From assembly GCF_923081025.1 (NCBI RefSeq), contig NZ_CAKLPZ010000001.1, forward strand, positions 868,001 through 932,000: a DNA stretch of 64,000 nt, in the 5' to 3' direction. Positions 36,361 to 45,695 of the stretch are shown piece by piece. The DNA comes from Neolewinella maritima (GTDB lineage Bacteria; Bacteroidota; Bacteroidia; Chitinophagales; Saprospiraceae). A program made the translations under genes and the position numbers. Each line of letters starts with the position of its first letter. Within the stretch, counting starts at the first letter, position 1. The notes beneath the pieces were generated by a model. The model made no database searches. It was given only the letters and a program-made list of their open reading frames with translations, and was not told the DNA's origin.

Positions 36361-36944
36361 TACTATTCCAGGAAACCTACCGCGACCGACTGGCCATTGC
36401 TGTAGCGGACCTACCGGCCTGGCGTGCCTGGCTAGTGGAGCACCACGGCCGGGAGCAAAGCATCTGGCTCATCATCTTCAGGAAGGCGGATGACCGGTCC
36501 TCCCTCACCTACGCCGAGGCCGTGGATGAGGGACTCTGCTTCGGCTGGATCGATAGCCTACCCAATAAGCGGGATGGCCGTAGCTACTACCAGCTGTTCA
36601 GCCCCCGAAACCCGAAGAGCAACTGGAGCCGGGTCAACAAGCAAAAGGTCGCCCGGCTTCTCGCGCAGGGGCGGATGGCGGCACCCGGACTGGAAATGGT
36701 CCGCCTGGCCAAACGCAGTGGCACATGGGATGCGCTCAATGATGTAGAGGAGCTGGTCGTGCCCGACGACCTCCGGCAGGCCCTGGCCGGCGAGCCGACT
36801 GCCTGGAAGCACTGGGAGGATTACCCACCGTCCACCAAGCGCGGCATACTGGAGTGGTTATTCAACGCTAAACGGGCCACCACCAGGGCGCAACGCATCG
36901 AACGAACGCTGGCCGCCGCCCGCCGGGGGGCACGGCCGTTTTAG
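36357..36944 (+). CDS. YdeI/OmpD-associated family protein
   Basis: A 195-residue protein of the YdeI family: the N-terminal WRAWLVEHHGREQSIWLIIF, then YAEAVDEGLCFGWIDSLPN and YYQLFSPRNPKSNWSRVNKQ are family signatures, and the C-terminus has PSTKRGILEWLFNAKRATT. Members are linked to protection against antimicrobial peptides in some species; the biochemical role is unknown. It is probably cytoplasmic. It is coupled to the membrane protein before it. Confidence 0.85.
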   Translation: MILFQETYRDRLAIAVADLPAWRAWLVEHHGREQSIWLIIFRKADDRSSLTYAEAVDEGLCFGWIDSLPNKRDGRSYYQLFSPRNPKSNWSRVNKQKVARLLAQGRMAAPGLEMVRLAKRSGTWDALNDVEELVVPDDLRQALAGEPTAWKHWEDYPPSTKRGILEWLFNAKRATTRAQRIERTLAAARRGARPF

Positions 36945-36956
36945 TCTACCCGTGGC

Positions 36957-36964
36957 TATCTTCG
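36957..36964 (+). promoter_or_regulatory. -7-like box TATCTTCG before the S41 protease
   Basis: TATCTTCG matches TAnnTTTG except one base and lies 20 bases before the ATG at 36985. Same style as the boxes at 27279 and 16727. Supported by position only. Confidence 0.3.
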
Positions 36965-36984
36965 TAGCAAATCAACCCTGCCGG

Positions 36985-39900
36985 ATGCTTACCCGATTAC
37001 TCTGCTTCTTCGCCCTACTTCTTTGCACCTGCGTACGCGCCCAGGACGCTCCCGGATGGCTCCGCTACCCGGTCATCTCCCCTGACGGTAGCACCCTGGC
37101 CTTCTCCTACCAGGGCGACATCTTCACCGTACCCACCCAGGGCGGACGGGCCCGCCCGGTCACCATCGGGGCGGACTACGCCTTCATGCCCGTCTACAGC
37201 CCCGACGGTAGCCAGCTGGCCTTCGCTAGTGACCGCTACGGCAACTTCGATGTGTTCGTCATGCCGGCCACCGGCGGAGCAGCCCGGCGACTGACCTACC
37301 ACAGCGGCGGCGACTACCCCTACACCTTCACCCCCGACGGCTCGGCGGTGGTGTTCGGCGGACGCTACCAGGATGCGGCCTCCAATATGCTCTTCCCCAG
37401 TGGCGCACAGCCCGAACTGTACCGGGTGGCGGTGGACGACGGTACCATCAGCCAGGTGTTTACCGTACCCGCCGAAGAGGCGCGCTACGCCGGCGACTAC
37501 CTGTACTACCAGGACCAGAAGGGCTACGAGAACGAGTGGCGCAAGCACCACACCAGCGCCATCGCCCGCGATATCTGGCGCTACCGCACGGCCGACGGCA
37601 GCTACCAGCAGCTCACCGACCACGCCGCAGAAGACCGCCATCCGGTGCCGAGCAAGGACGGTCAGACGGTCTACTTCCTCAGCGAGCGCAGCGGCGATTT
37701 CAACGTCTTCTCCATGCCCGCAGCCGGCGGCGAGGCCACCCAACTGACCACCTTTGAGCGCCACCCGGTACGCTTCCTGTCCAGCAGCGACGACGGCCTC
37801 CTGGCCTTCAGCTGGCACGGCGAACTGTACACCCTCCGCCCCGGCGAGGAGGCCCAAAAAGTGGACATCCAACTAAACTACGACGGGCGCCAGGCGCAGG
37901 ATGCAGTGAAACCTCTAGCGGGCGAATTCACGGAAGCCACCCTGAGTCCGAACGGCAAGGAGTATGCCTTCGTTGTACGTGGCGAGGTGTTCGTGAGCAG
38001 CGTCGAGACCGGCACCACCAAACGCATCACCAACACCGCCCGGCAGGAACGCAGCGTGAGCTGGCACCCGGAGGGTCGGGCACTTTACTACGCCTCCGAG
38101 AGCGACACGAGCTGGGACATCATGAAAACCAGCATCGACCGCGACGAGGAGCCCTACTTCTTCACCGCCACCCTGCTGCAGGAAGAACCCGTGGTGACTA
38201 CGGAGGCGGAGGAGTTTCAGCCCATCGTGAGTCCGGACGGCGAAAAGGTGGCCTACCTGAAGAACCGCAAGACCGTCATGGTGCGTAACCTGAAGTCGGG
38301 CAAGGACGTGATGGTCCTCGGTCCCGAGCACAACTACTCCTACTCTGACGGCGACATGCACTTCGCCTGGTCGCCGGACAGCCGCTACCTGGCCGCAGAC
38401 TTCGGTCGGCCCGAACGGGTAGCCTTCTTCACCAACGTGGCCCTGCTCGACATCACCAAGGAGAACGAGCCCACCAATGTCACCTTCGGCGGCTACAGCG
38501 ACGGCGGGGCCAAGTTCAGCCGCGACGGGAGCCTGCTGTACTACTACAGCGTCCGCGAGGGCAACCGGGCCGAGAATGGCTGGTTTAGCGGTGACGGCAA
38601 CACCTACGCCCTCTACCTGACTCGCGCAGCCCGCGACCGCGCCACCCTGAGCGAAGAGGAGTTCGGCCTGGTCAAGGAAGGGGAGGAAAAGGAGAAGAAA
38701 GAAGAAGACGAGAAGAAGGACAAAGAAGACCAAGACTCCCTGGATGTGGAGCCGCTCGAGATCGAGTGGGCCGGCCTGGAGGACCGCAAGAAGCGCCTGA
38801 CCGAATTCACCGATGCCTACGCCGACCAGCTGCTGAGTGAGGACGGCGAGACGCTATTCTACCTCGCCGATACCGACGGCAAGTACAACCTGCATAAGAT
38901 CGGTCTGCGCAACGAAAAGACAGAGAGCCTAGCCGAGCTCGGAGCTGACCGCGCCGGCGGCATGGAACTGAGCCGCGACGGTAAATCTATCTTCCTGCTG
39001 GCCGACGGCAATCCCGTCCTGGTCACCATCGCCGACGGTACGGTGAAGAAGCTACAGTCCAAGGGGGAGATGGTGCTAAAGGCCGCCGAGGAGCGCGCCT
39101 ACATCTTCGACCACGCCTGGCGGCAGATGCGCGAGAAGTTCTACGTCGAGGATATGCAGGGCGTGGACTGGGCCTTCTACCGCGACGCCTACCGGCCCAA
39201 GCTGAAGGACATTAACAACAACTACGACTTCGCCGAACTGCTCAGCGAAATGCTGGGAGAGACCAACGCCAGCCATACCGGGAGCGGCTTCCGGATGTCG
39301 GAGCCGCTGGGCGATAAGACGGCGGCACTGGGTATGCTGTTTTCTCTCGACGGTGAGTCCCTCGTAGTCGAGGAAGTACTGCGCGACGGTCCGCTCGACA
39401 AGGCCGACGTACAGGTGGAAGCCGGCGACGTGCTCACCGCGGTGAACGGTCAGTCGGTCAGTCACCTCGGGCAGCTGCACCAGGCACTTAACCGGACGGC
39501 CGGACAGCGGGTGCTGCTGACCTTTCAGAGTGGTAAGGATACCCATACAGAAACCGTCGAACCCATCAGCACGGGGGCGGAGAACGAACTGCTGTACGAC
39601 CGCTGGGTACGGCAGCAACGTGCTCTGGTGGATAGCCTGTCCGGCGGTGAGCTGGGCTACGTACACGTACGGGCCATGAACGACGCCAGTATGCGCGACG
39701 TGGTCGATGCGGCACTCGGTCGGCACATCGGCGCGAAGGCCCTGGTGGTCGATATCCGCTTCAACGGCGGTGGCAACCTGCACGACCGGCTGGCTGACTT
39801 CCTGGACGGCAAGGCCTACATGGACCTGATCCCCCACGGACAGTACATCGGCTCCGAGCCCCTCAACCGCTGGACCAAGCCCAGTATCGTCCTGGTCAAC

Positions 39901-40191
39901 GAGAGCAGCTACTCCGACTCCCACATTTTCCCCGTAGCCTACACCATCAAGGGCATAGGTAAGACGGTCGGCATGCCCGTACCCGGTACCGGCACCTTCG
40001 TGTGGTGGGAAACGCAGATCGATCCTACGCTCTACTTCGGTATTCCTATGGGGGGCTGGAAGGTGGAGGAAGGCTACTTCCTGGAGAACACCCAGTTTGA
40101 GCCTACGCTGAAGGTGCAGTTGCAGCCCGGGGAGGTGGCAGCGGGCAAGGACGCGCAGACCGAGGCGGCGGTGGAGGAGTTGCTCCGCTAG
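36985..40191 (+). CDS. Tricorn-like S41 protease, copy 1
   Basis: A 1068-residue secreted or periplasmic protease. ATG at 36985 starts a clear signal peptide (LTRLLCFFALLLCTCVRAQ); an upstream GTG at 36952 does not. Residues about 25-560 are WD40/TolB-like propeller repeats (SPDGSTLAFSYQGDIFTVP, VYSPDGSQLAFASDRYGN), then a Lys/Glu-rich linker (about 567-585), a second propeller, a PDZ domain (about 772-858) and the S41 core. The nucleophile is Ser977 in ESSYSDSHIF, with the following Asp as in tricorn. It probably degrades peptides outside the cytoplasm. A close paralogue lies at 41264-44506. Confidence 0.92.
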   Translation: MLTRLLCFFALLLCTCVRAQDAPGWLRYPVISPDGSTLAFSYQGDIFTVPTQGGRARPVTIGADYAFMPVYSPDGSQLAFASDRYGNFDVFVMPATGGAARRLTYHSGGDYPYTFTPDGSAVVFGGRYQDAASNMLFPSGAQPELYRVAVDDGTISQVFTVPAEEARYAGDYLYYQDQKGYENEWRKHHTSAIARDIWRYRTADGSYQQLTDHAAEDRHPVPSKDGQTVYFLSERSGDFNVFSMPAAGGEATQLTTFERHPVRFLSSSDDGLLAFSWHGELYTLRPGEEAQKVDIQLNYDGRQAQDAVKPLAGEFTEATLSPNGKEYAFVVRGEVFVSSVETGTTKRITNTARQERSVSWHPEGRALYYASESDTSWDIMKTSIDRDEEPYFFTATLLQEEPVVTTEAEEFQPIVSPDGEKVAYLKNRKTVMVRNLKSGKDVMVLGPEHNYSYSDGDMHFAWSPDSRYLAADFGRPERVAFFTNVALLDITKENEPTNVTFGGYSDGGAKFSRDGSLLYYYSVREGNRAENGWFSGDGNTYALYLTRAARDRATLSEEEFGLVKEGEEKEKKEEDEKKDKEDQDSLDVEPLEIEWAGLEDRKKRLTEFTDAYADQLLSEDGETLFYLADTDGKYNLHKIGLRNEKTESLAELGADRAGGMELSRDGKSIFLLADGNPVLVTIADGTVKKLQSKGEMVLKAAEERAYIFDHAWRQMREKFYVEDMQGVDWAFYRDAYRPKLKDINNNYDFAELLSEMLGETNASHTGSGFRMSEPLGDKTAALGMLFSLDGESLVVEEVLRDGPLDKADVQVEAGDVLTAVNGQSVSHLGQLHQALNRTAGQRVLLTFQSGKDTHTETVEPISTGAENELLYDRWVRQQRALVDSLSGGELGYVHVRAMNDASMRDVVDAALGRHIGAKALVVDIRFNGGGNLHDRLADFLDGKAYMDLIPHGQYIGSEPLNRWTKPSIVLVNESSYSDSHIFPVAYTIKGIGKTVGMPVPGTGTFVWWETQIDPTLYFGIPMGGWKVEEGYFLENTQFEPTLKVQLQPGEVAAGKDAQTEAAVEELLR

Positions 40192-40198
40192 CGAAGGC

Positions 40199-40528
40199 TT
40201 AGGCGGGTAGCTTCGTAGTCTGCCGGGGCCAGAGCTCCAGCCAGCGCAGCTCGGTGCGCACACAGTGCTGCCAGAACCAGACCAGAAAGGGGTACACCAG
40301 CAGTACGCCGGTATTGTAAAAGATCGCTTCGGTAAGATCGAAGTGGTGGAGGTGCATGACCGCCCGGGTCATTCCGCAGCCCAGGCATTCTATGTCCAGC
40401 AGTACTTGCGATGGACAGCTGAGTCCGTTACCGTCATTGAAAAAATCGGCGGGCAATATCCAGAGTACGACGGGACAGAGCAGTAGCGCGGCTAGCCATA
40501 GGTAATGAAGTGTTCTGCGCATGGACAC
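40199..40528 (-). CDS. DUF2752 small membrane protein
   Basis: A 109-residue protein with the DUF2752 signature CLGCGMTRAVMHLHHFDLTE between two or three hydrophobic helices (LWLAALLLCPVVLWILP; ILVYPFLVW region). Conserved cysteines hint at metal or redox chemistry, but the function is unknown. It lies between the two S41 proteases, read toward copy 1, after a terminator. Confidence 0.85.
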   Translation of the reverse strand: MSMRRTLHYLWLAALLLCPVVLWILPADFFNDGNGLSCPSQVLLDIECLGCGMTRAVMHLHHFDLTEAIFYNTGVLLVYPFLVWFWQHCVRTELRWLELWPRQTTKLPA

Positions 40529-40550
40529 GGTAGCTTGGGGCTAAAGATAA

Positions 40551-40584
40551 AAAAGTGGTCCGGGGGTATTCCCGGACCACTTTA
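40551..40584. terminator. Terminator after the Pmp3-like gene
   Basis: AAAGTGGTCCGGG and CCCGGACCACTTTA form a 13-pair stem around a short loop, with A-run and T-run flanks suiting either strand. On the minus strand it follows the gene at 40622-41113 and precedes the DUF2752 gene. Confidence 0.8.
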
Positions 40585-40621
40585 TGTGCGTGGTCGACCA
40601 TCGACCGCTAGGGTATATGAC

Positions 40622-41113
40622 CTATTCGTTATACGAAAAGTCATTCAGTTTGGTAAGTGTATAGATCAGCCCGGGAATGTAGCAGAGGGCGTACAGGATC
40701 AGTGCGATCCACCAGCGGTTGCCGGACCATTCGTCGGCAATACCCATCATGATCACCGCTGCGATCGGGACGAATATGGCCAATACGATAAACAGGCCCT
40801 TGGAGACGGGAATATCGTCACGTTGCCGCTCGCCGGAGCGCATTTGCTTTTTAATCTTCTTCTGGGCGGCCTTCAGTACGATGACCTCCTTGAGGGACAA
40901 CTTCTTGCCGGTCAGCTTACGGTACTCCTTGGGCGTCATCGTTAGGAGATCCTCTATCTTATCGACCGTACCGGCGGGCAGACCGGCTTCGGCCAGGGCG
41001 GCGGCGGGGGTAAGTGCGACGGGCGCGGTAGCTACCGGAGGTGCAACGGCTACCGAGGTACAGAGCACGACCAGCAAACAGATGAATACGGACGTAGTAA
41101 GTGTTTTTAACAT
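40622..41113 (-). CDS. Pmp3/YqaE-like membrane protein, second copy
   Basis: A 163-residue relative of the protein at 25175. It has a signal peptide (TTSVFICLLVVLCTSVAVA), an Ala-rich spacer, the helix MTPKEYRKLTGKKLSLKE with many lysines, and two membrane helices FIVLAIFVPIAAVIMMGIAD and WWIALILYALCYIPGLIYTL of the Pmp3 kind. Its role is unknown. It is followed by a strong terminator, so it is probably a single-gene unit. Confidence 0.78.
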   Translation of the reverse strand: MLKTLTTSVFICLLVVLCTSVAVAPPVATAPVALTPAAALAEAGLPAGTVDKIEDLLTMTPKEYRKLTGKKLSLKEVIVLKAAQKKIKKQMRSGERQRDDIPVSKGLFIVLAIFVPIAAVIMMGIADEWSGNRWWIALILYALCYIPGLIYTLTKLNDFSYNE

Positions 41114-41263
41114 AGCGGTGAGTTTGTATAGTGCCTACTCTGATCAGGTTTTCGGCTTCGCCTCCCTACTCACTTTGCGGCGTTTCGGGTATCTCCTTTA
41201 ATCTAATATATAGGAGATTCCGAAATATCCAACCATATCCCCCCCAAATGCGCGGTGGCAGGC

Positions 41264-44200
41264 CTAGCGGACGTCCTCCAGCAGCACCTCGACGGCCCGC
41301 TCCAGCTGCTGGTCGCGGCCCTTGTCCACCACACCCGGCATATTCTTCACCTCGATCAGTGGTTCGGTCTGGTTGTTCTCCATCCAGTCGCCGTCGATGT
41401 CCTTGGCGCTGACCGGTACCACACCCCAGACCGTACCGTCCGGCAGCTGCTCCCAGCCCGCGAAACTGCAGGTGCCCGGCGTGGGCATACCGACCGTCTT
41501 GCCGATCTTGAGATCGGTATAGCCGGCGGCGAAGCAGTGGCCGTCCGAGTACTGCGCCTCGTTGATCAGGGCCAGGGTGGGCTTGGTCCAGCGTGAGGTG
41601 GGCTCGCCGCCGACGACCTTGGCCTCGGTAGCGTAGCTGATGAAGGGTACCCCGGTGAAGAACATCGCCAGGTCGGCCACCAGGTCGCCGCCGCCGTTGA
41701 AGCGGGTATCCACGATCATACCCTTGCGCTCGAAGTACTTACCCATCATATCCTGGTAGATGCTGCGGTAGGGTCCGTCGCTCATACCGGGAATATGGAC
41801 GTAGCCCAGCTGACCGCCACTCAGCGAGTCGACTTCCGCCTCATTGATCTTCACCCAGCGCTTGTACAGCAGCTGGTATTCCTCACTGAGCGATATGGGC
41901 TTGACGGTGATGGTCTTCAGGGAATCCGTGCGCGGGTCACGCACATCCAGTAAGGTAAACTGATCTTCGATGCGGTTGAGGTAGCGGGCTACGTCGCGGT
42001 CGGCCGCTACGGTATCGCCGTTAATGCGCTCGATGACCATACCGGGGGCAATATTGTAGCTGGCCTTATCGAGCGGACCGCCGAGCAGGATCTCCTCGAC
42101 CAATATGCCACTACCCGTATGGTCGGTATCCATGAGCACACCCAGGGAGGCCGTCTTATCGGGATTGTCGAAACCCTTGGGCCGGTAGCGGGCGCCGGCG
42201 TGGGAGACATTCAGCTCGCCCAGCATCTCGGAGAGCAGCTCCGTAAGCTCGAAGGAGTTGCCGATCGAGGGCAGGTACTTTTCGTACTCCGTGCGCATGG
42301 TGTCCCAGTCGATGCCGTGGAAGTCCGAGTGGTAGAACACCGCCTTGGTACGCAGCCATACGTGATCGAACATCGCCTGCCGCTCGGCCTGCTCGTCGTA
42401 GGCCATCTCGCCCTGTAGCTTGACGGGGGTCTGCTTCTCCTTCTCCAGGTCCAGCTTGCTGATCTTGCCGCCGCTGAGGAGGTAGAGGTTCTTCATCTCC
42501 TTATCCCACTCCAGGCTGCCGCTGCTGGCGCCGAGCTTAAGCACCATTTTGGTCTCCCGACTGCGCAGCTCGGTACTCCAGAGGTTGAGCTTGTCCTCGA
42601 AGCGGGCTAGGTAGTAGAGCGTTTCACCGTCCTTAGACAGCACCGCATCGCCGAGGCGGGAGGAGTGGATGGTCAGCCGCTTGGTGCGCTCGCGCATATT
42701 GTTCCAGTCGAAGGTGAGGGGGTCGACCTGGGTACTGTCTTTCTTCGGTTCCTTTTCTTCCTTCTTCTTACTGTCCTTCGCTTTGGCTTCTTCCTTTTTC
42801 TCCTTCTTCTTGGCCTCCGCGATCGCCTCCACCAGCTCGTGCTCTTCCTTCGAGAGGTTGAAGGTGTCCCAGGCGGCCTGGGTGAAGAACATGGCGTAGA
42901 CGTCCACCTCTGACTGTCCGCTGGTGGCGTAGGACTTCAGTCCGTCCCGGTTGCTGAACCAGATCATCTGCTCGCCCTTATTGACCCACTTGGGGTATGA
43001 GTCGTAGTAGCCGCTCTGGGTCAGGTTGACACGCTTACTGCCGTCGGACTTCATTAGCAGCACCTCGCTATTATTGAGCAGCACGTCCCACTCTACGAGC
43101 AGCCACTTGCTGTCGGGGGCCCAGGTGAAGTATTTATCGCCGTCCCGCATGTGGAACAGGTCGGTGGAGTCGAGCAGGGTGGTTTCCGCGCCGGTCGCGA
43201 CCACCTTGGTTTTGAGCTTGCGGCGGCCTTCAATCCAGGCCAGCGACTTGCCGTCGGGGGCGTACTGGGCCAGGTAATTGTCGGTGCCGTTCTCGATGAT
43301 GGGCTGCTCCTCCAGCAGGGTAGCGGCGAAGAAGAAGGGCTCCTCGTCGCGCAGCTTCTTGGTCTCGTAGATGCTCCACTTGCCGTTGCGCTCGCTGCTG
43401 TAGACGACGGACTTGCCCTCCGGTCCCCAGCTCACGAAGCGCTCCGGCTCGGGGGTGCTGGTGAGCCGCTTGGTGAAGGACTCCTCTACGGAGGTCACGA
43501 AGACCTCCCCGCGGGCCACGAAGGCGATCTCCTTGCCGTTGGGTGATACGGCCATCTCGGTGATCTCGTCGTCTAGCGAAATAAAACGGTCGTTGTTGCT
43601 GATGTCCTGCCGGCGGATCGTGACCTTCACCTTCCGCGGGGCTTCCCCCTCGCGCAGGGTATACAGCTCGCCGTCGTAGCCGAAGCTCAGTACGCCGCCG
43701 CCCGTGCTCAGGAAGCGGACGGGGTGCATGCTGAAGTCGGTCAGTTGCTGGTCACTGTCTGCCGCGTCAGTCCGCCGCTGGTGCACGTTGAAGTTGCCGC
43801 TGCGCTCGCTGAGGTAGTAGAAGCTCTCGCCGTCGGCGGCGTACACCGGCTGCCGGTCTTCGGCCTTGTCGGTGGTGAGCTGTCGGTGGGTACCCGTCGT
43901 GCGGTCGTAGGCCCAGATGTCGCGCGCGATCGACGAGGTGTGGTGCTTGCGGTACTCATCCTCGCCGCCCTTCTTGTCGTGGTACAGCAGGGTAGTGCCG
44001 TCGGGACTCACCTGAACGTATTCGGCCGGTACCGTTAGCACCTGCGTTACCCGCCCTCCGGTACTGCCTACGGCGTAGAGTTCGGGTTGGGAGCGGTGGG
44101 GAAACTGTCGGTGCTGCACGGCGTCCTGCCGGATGCCGCCGAAGTAGACCGTGCTGTCGCCGTCGGTGAAGGTGTAGGGTACTTCGTCGTTGCTGTGGTA

Positions 44201-44506
44201 GGTGAGGCGCTGGGCCGGTCCGCCCGCCGCCTGCATCACGAACACGTCGAAATTGCCGTAGCGGTTGGAGGCAAAGGCGAGTCGGCGGCCGTCGCTGCTC
44301 CAGGTGGCCATATAGTCGTGGGCCTCGTGGTAGGTGAGCTGGGTGGCCTCCCCGCCCGCGGCGGGTACGGTATACAGGTCGCCCTTGTAGGTGAAGGCGA
44401 TGTGGTTGCCGTCGGGCGAGATGCTACCGTGACGCAGCCAGTGGGCGGGTTCCTGGGCGTGAAGGGGGAGACTGGCCAGGAGGCAGAGGAGTAAAATGTA
44501 GCGCAT
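41264..44506 (-). CDS. Tricorn-like S41 protease, copy 2
   Basis: A 1080-residue paralogue of the protein at 36985 with the same order: signal peptide (MRYILLLCLLASLPLHAQ), propeller repeats (SISPDGNHIAFTYKGDLYTV), Lys/Glu-rich linker (AKKKEKKEEAKAKDSKKKEE), second propeller, PDZ and S41 core. The nucleophile is Ser987 in EAQYSDGHCF. ATG at 44506 is chosen since the longer frame has no signal. The two proteases lie in opposite directions with three small genes' worth of DNA between, so this is an old duplication rather than a tandem repeat. Confidence 0.92.
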   Translation of the reverse strand: MRYILLLCLLASLPLHAQEPAHWLRHGSISPDGNHIAFTYKGDLYTVPAAGGEATQLTYHEAHDYMATWSSDGRRLAFASNRYGNFDVFVMQAAGGPAQRLTYHSNDEVPYTFTDGDSTVYFGGIRQDAVQHRQFPHRSQPELYAVGSTGGRVTQVLTVPAEYVQVSPDGTTLLYHDKKGGEDEYRKHHTSSIARDIWAYDRTTGTHRQLTTDKAEDRQPVYAADGESFYYLSERSGNFNVHQRRTDAADSDQQLTDFSMHPVRFLSTGGGVLSFGYDGELYTLREGEAPRKVKVTIRRQDISNNDRFISLDDEITEMAVSPNGKEIAFVARGEVFVTSVEESFTKRLTSTPEPERFVSWGPEGKSVVYSSERNGKWSIYETKKLRDEEPFFFAATLLEEQPIIENGTDNYLAQYAPDGKSLAWIEGRRKLKTKVVATGAETTLLDSTDLFHMRDGDKYFTWAPDSKWLLVEWDVLLNNSEVLLMKSDGSKRVNLTQSGYYDSYPKWVNKGEQMIWFSNRDGLKSYATSGQSEVDVYAMFFTQAAWDTFNLSKEEHELVEAIAEAKKKEKKEEAKAKDSKKKEEKEPKKDSTQVDPLTFDWNNMRERTKRLTIHSSRLGDAVLSKDGETLYYLARFEDKLNLWSTELRSRETKMVLKLGASSGSLEWDKEMKNLYLLSGGKISKLDLEKEKQTPVKLQGEMAYDEQAERQAMFDHVWLRTKAVFYHSDFHGIDWDTMRTEYEKYLPSIGNSFELTELLSEMLGELNVSHAGARYRPKGFDNPDKTASLGVLMDTDHTGSGILVEEILLGGPLDKASYNIAPGMVIERINGDTVAADRDVARYLNRIEDQFTLLDVRDPRTDSLKTITVKPISLSEEYQLLYKRWVKINEAEVDSLSGGQLGYVHIPGMSDGPYRSIYQDMMGKYFERKGMIVDTRFNGGGDLVADLAMFFTGVPFISYATEAKVVGGEPTSRWTKPTLALINEAQYSDGHCFAAGYTDLKIGKTVGMPTPGTCSFAGWEQLPDGTVWGVVPVSAKDIDGDWMENNQTEPLIEVKNMPGVVDKGRDQQLERAVEVLLEDVR

Positions 44507-44561
44507 GGGGTGAAAATACGTCGATGGGCGTGTTCGCAGGTGCGGTGGATGGTCGGTCGGG

Positions 44562-45359
44562 CTACCGGAAGCGATCGATAAGGGGAAGCATCGACGTACG
44601 CAGTAGCGGCCGCAGCTCGTCGTACGGCAGCTCGATCGCGATCTCGCCGGCGGCGTAAGGACCGATCTCATAGGGCGGGTACAGAAAGCGCATGCCGTCG
44701 GGTAGCAGGGCGAAGTTTTCGGTCGCCGGGATGGTATCTTCGAAGGTGGTGTACGCGACGCCGGGCGCCTTGGTACGGGCGGTGAGCAGCTTACTCAGCG
44801 CGGCCTCCGTACCCGGCTTGAATACGTCGGTCAGCCGCAGGTGCCGTACGGGATCGGTGGCTACGGTCAGCAGCACGGTGTAGTACATCCCGTGGGCTCC
44901 GCCCGAGTAGAAGGCGTGGTTATGGGCTAGCACATACAGGCTATCGGACTGGTACTCGACGACCGTGCGGTGATCGTCCATGTGCACGTACTGGTAGGGT
45001 GATTCGCGCACGGCCTGTGCGTCTACCTCCTGCGAAGTGTAGGCGGTTAGCGACTGTTGTACCGACGTATGGAGCAGTTCTTCGAGGGTACTGTCTGGCG
45101 ACGGCATCCGATCCAGGAGCTGCCGTGTGATGAGCGCATTGAGGGTATCCCGCAATACGGGGTCGCCACCGCTAGCGACCAGCGTTTCGACGTACATCCG
45201 CCGGTAGGGCATGCTATCGCCGAGGAGGGAAGCGGAGTCGGCATATGCTAGGGGGGTGAAGGTCAGGGGTGCCGGCGGCTGGGTCGTGGGGGCTGCTGCT
45301 GGATCCGGGGTTTGGCAGCCGTAGCACAGGAGAAGGAAGAGTGCGATGCGTAAGTGCAT
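44562..45359 (-). CDS. DUF3298/RsiV-like lipoprotein
   Basis: A 265-residue predicted lipoprotein: ATG at 45359 starts MHLRIALFLLLCYGC, a lipoprotein signal with Cys15. A DUF4163-like N-terminal part (MPYRRMYVETLVASGGDPVL) leads to the DUF3298 part with AFYSGGAHGMYYTVLLTV, LRLTDVFKPGTEAALSKLL and PYEIGPYAAGEIAIELPY. In RsiV this domain binds lysozyme; that role is not implied here. It ends 55 bases upstream of S41 copy 2 in the same direction. Confidence 0.82.
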   Translation of the reverse strand: MHLRIALFLLLCYGCQTPDPAAAPTTQPPAPLTFTPLAYADSASLLGDSMPYRRMYVETLVASGGDPVLRDTLNALITRQLLDRMPSPDSTLEELLHTSVQQSLTAYTSQEVDAQAVRESPYQYVHMDDHRTVVEYQSDSLYVLAHNHAFYSGGAHGMYYTVLLTVATDPVRHLRLTDVFKPGTEAALSKLLTARTKAPGVAYTTFEDTIPATENFALLPDGMRFLYPPYEIGPYAAGEIAIELPYDELRPLLRTSMLPLIDRFR

Positions 45360-45695
45360 AGGGGGTAGACTTGGGGGGTGGGGCCGCGCGGTGGGGTAGG
45401 GAGGGTGCCGGCCGCGGGCTAATGTAGCGGTTGCGGCTGCAAACTGAGGGCTATACTGCTTTTGAGGTAGCTGACTGACTAGCGTCACGTCATCCATTAA
45501 CCTACTAATCTGAAGAGTAGATGTTCAATTTAGTCGGTTAAATCCACCCTGACGATCGCTTGTTGGAAGATGTTATACTAGTAGATCTAGCGGCGGTAAC
45601 CCCAATGATGCTATAGCGGGGCCGCGGCATGGTAGGTAACAGCAGATAATATGTAGTATCCTTGGGGAATACACGTATACCCCTCACCTAGATAT
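45360..45695. other. Gene-free divergent region before the defence island
   Basis: About 336 bases lie between the starts of the DUF3298 gene (minus) and the nuclease-like gene (plus). No coding sequence is seen. Composition shifts from GC-rich on the left to AT-rich on the right. TATCCTTG at 45657-45664 is a one-mismatch -7 box, 32 bases before the ATG at 45696. The pair TTAACC (45497) and GGTTAA (45536) form a loose inverted repeat that might be an operator. Confidence 0.35.

Noticed and set aside
44507-44671. N-terminal extension of S41 copy 2
   Set aside because: It precedes a perfect signal peptide at 44506 and overlaps the DUF3298 gene.
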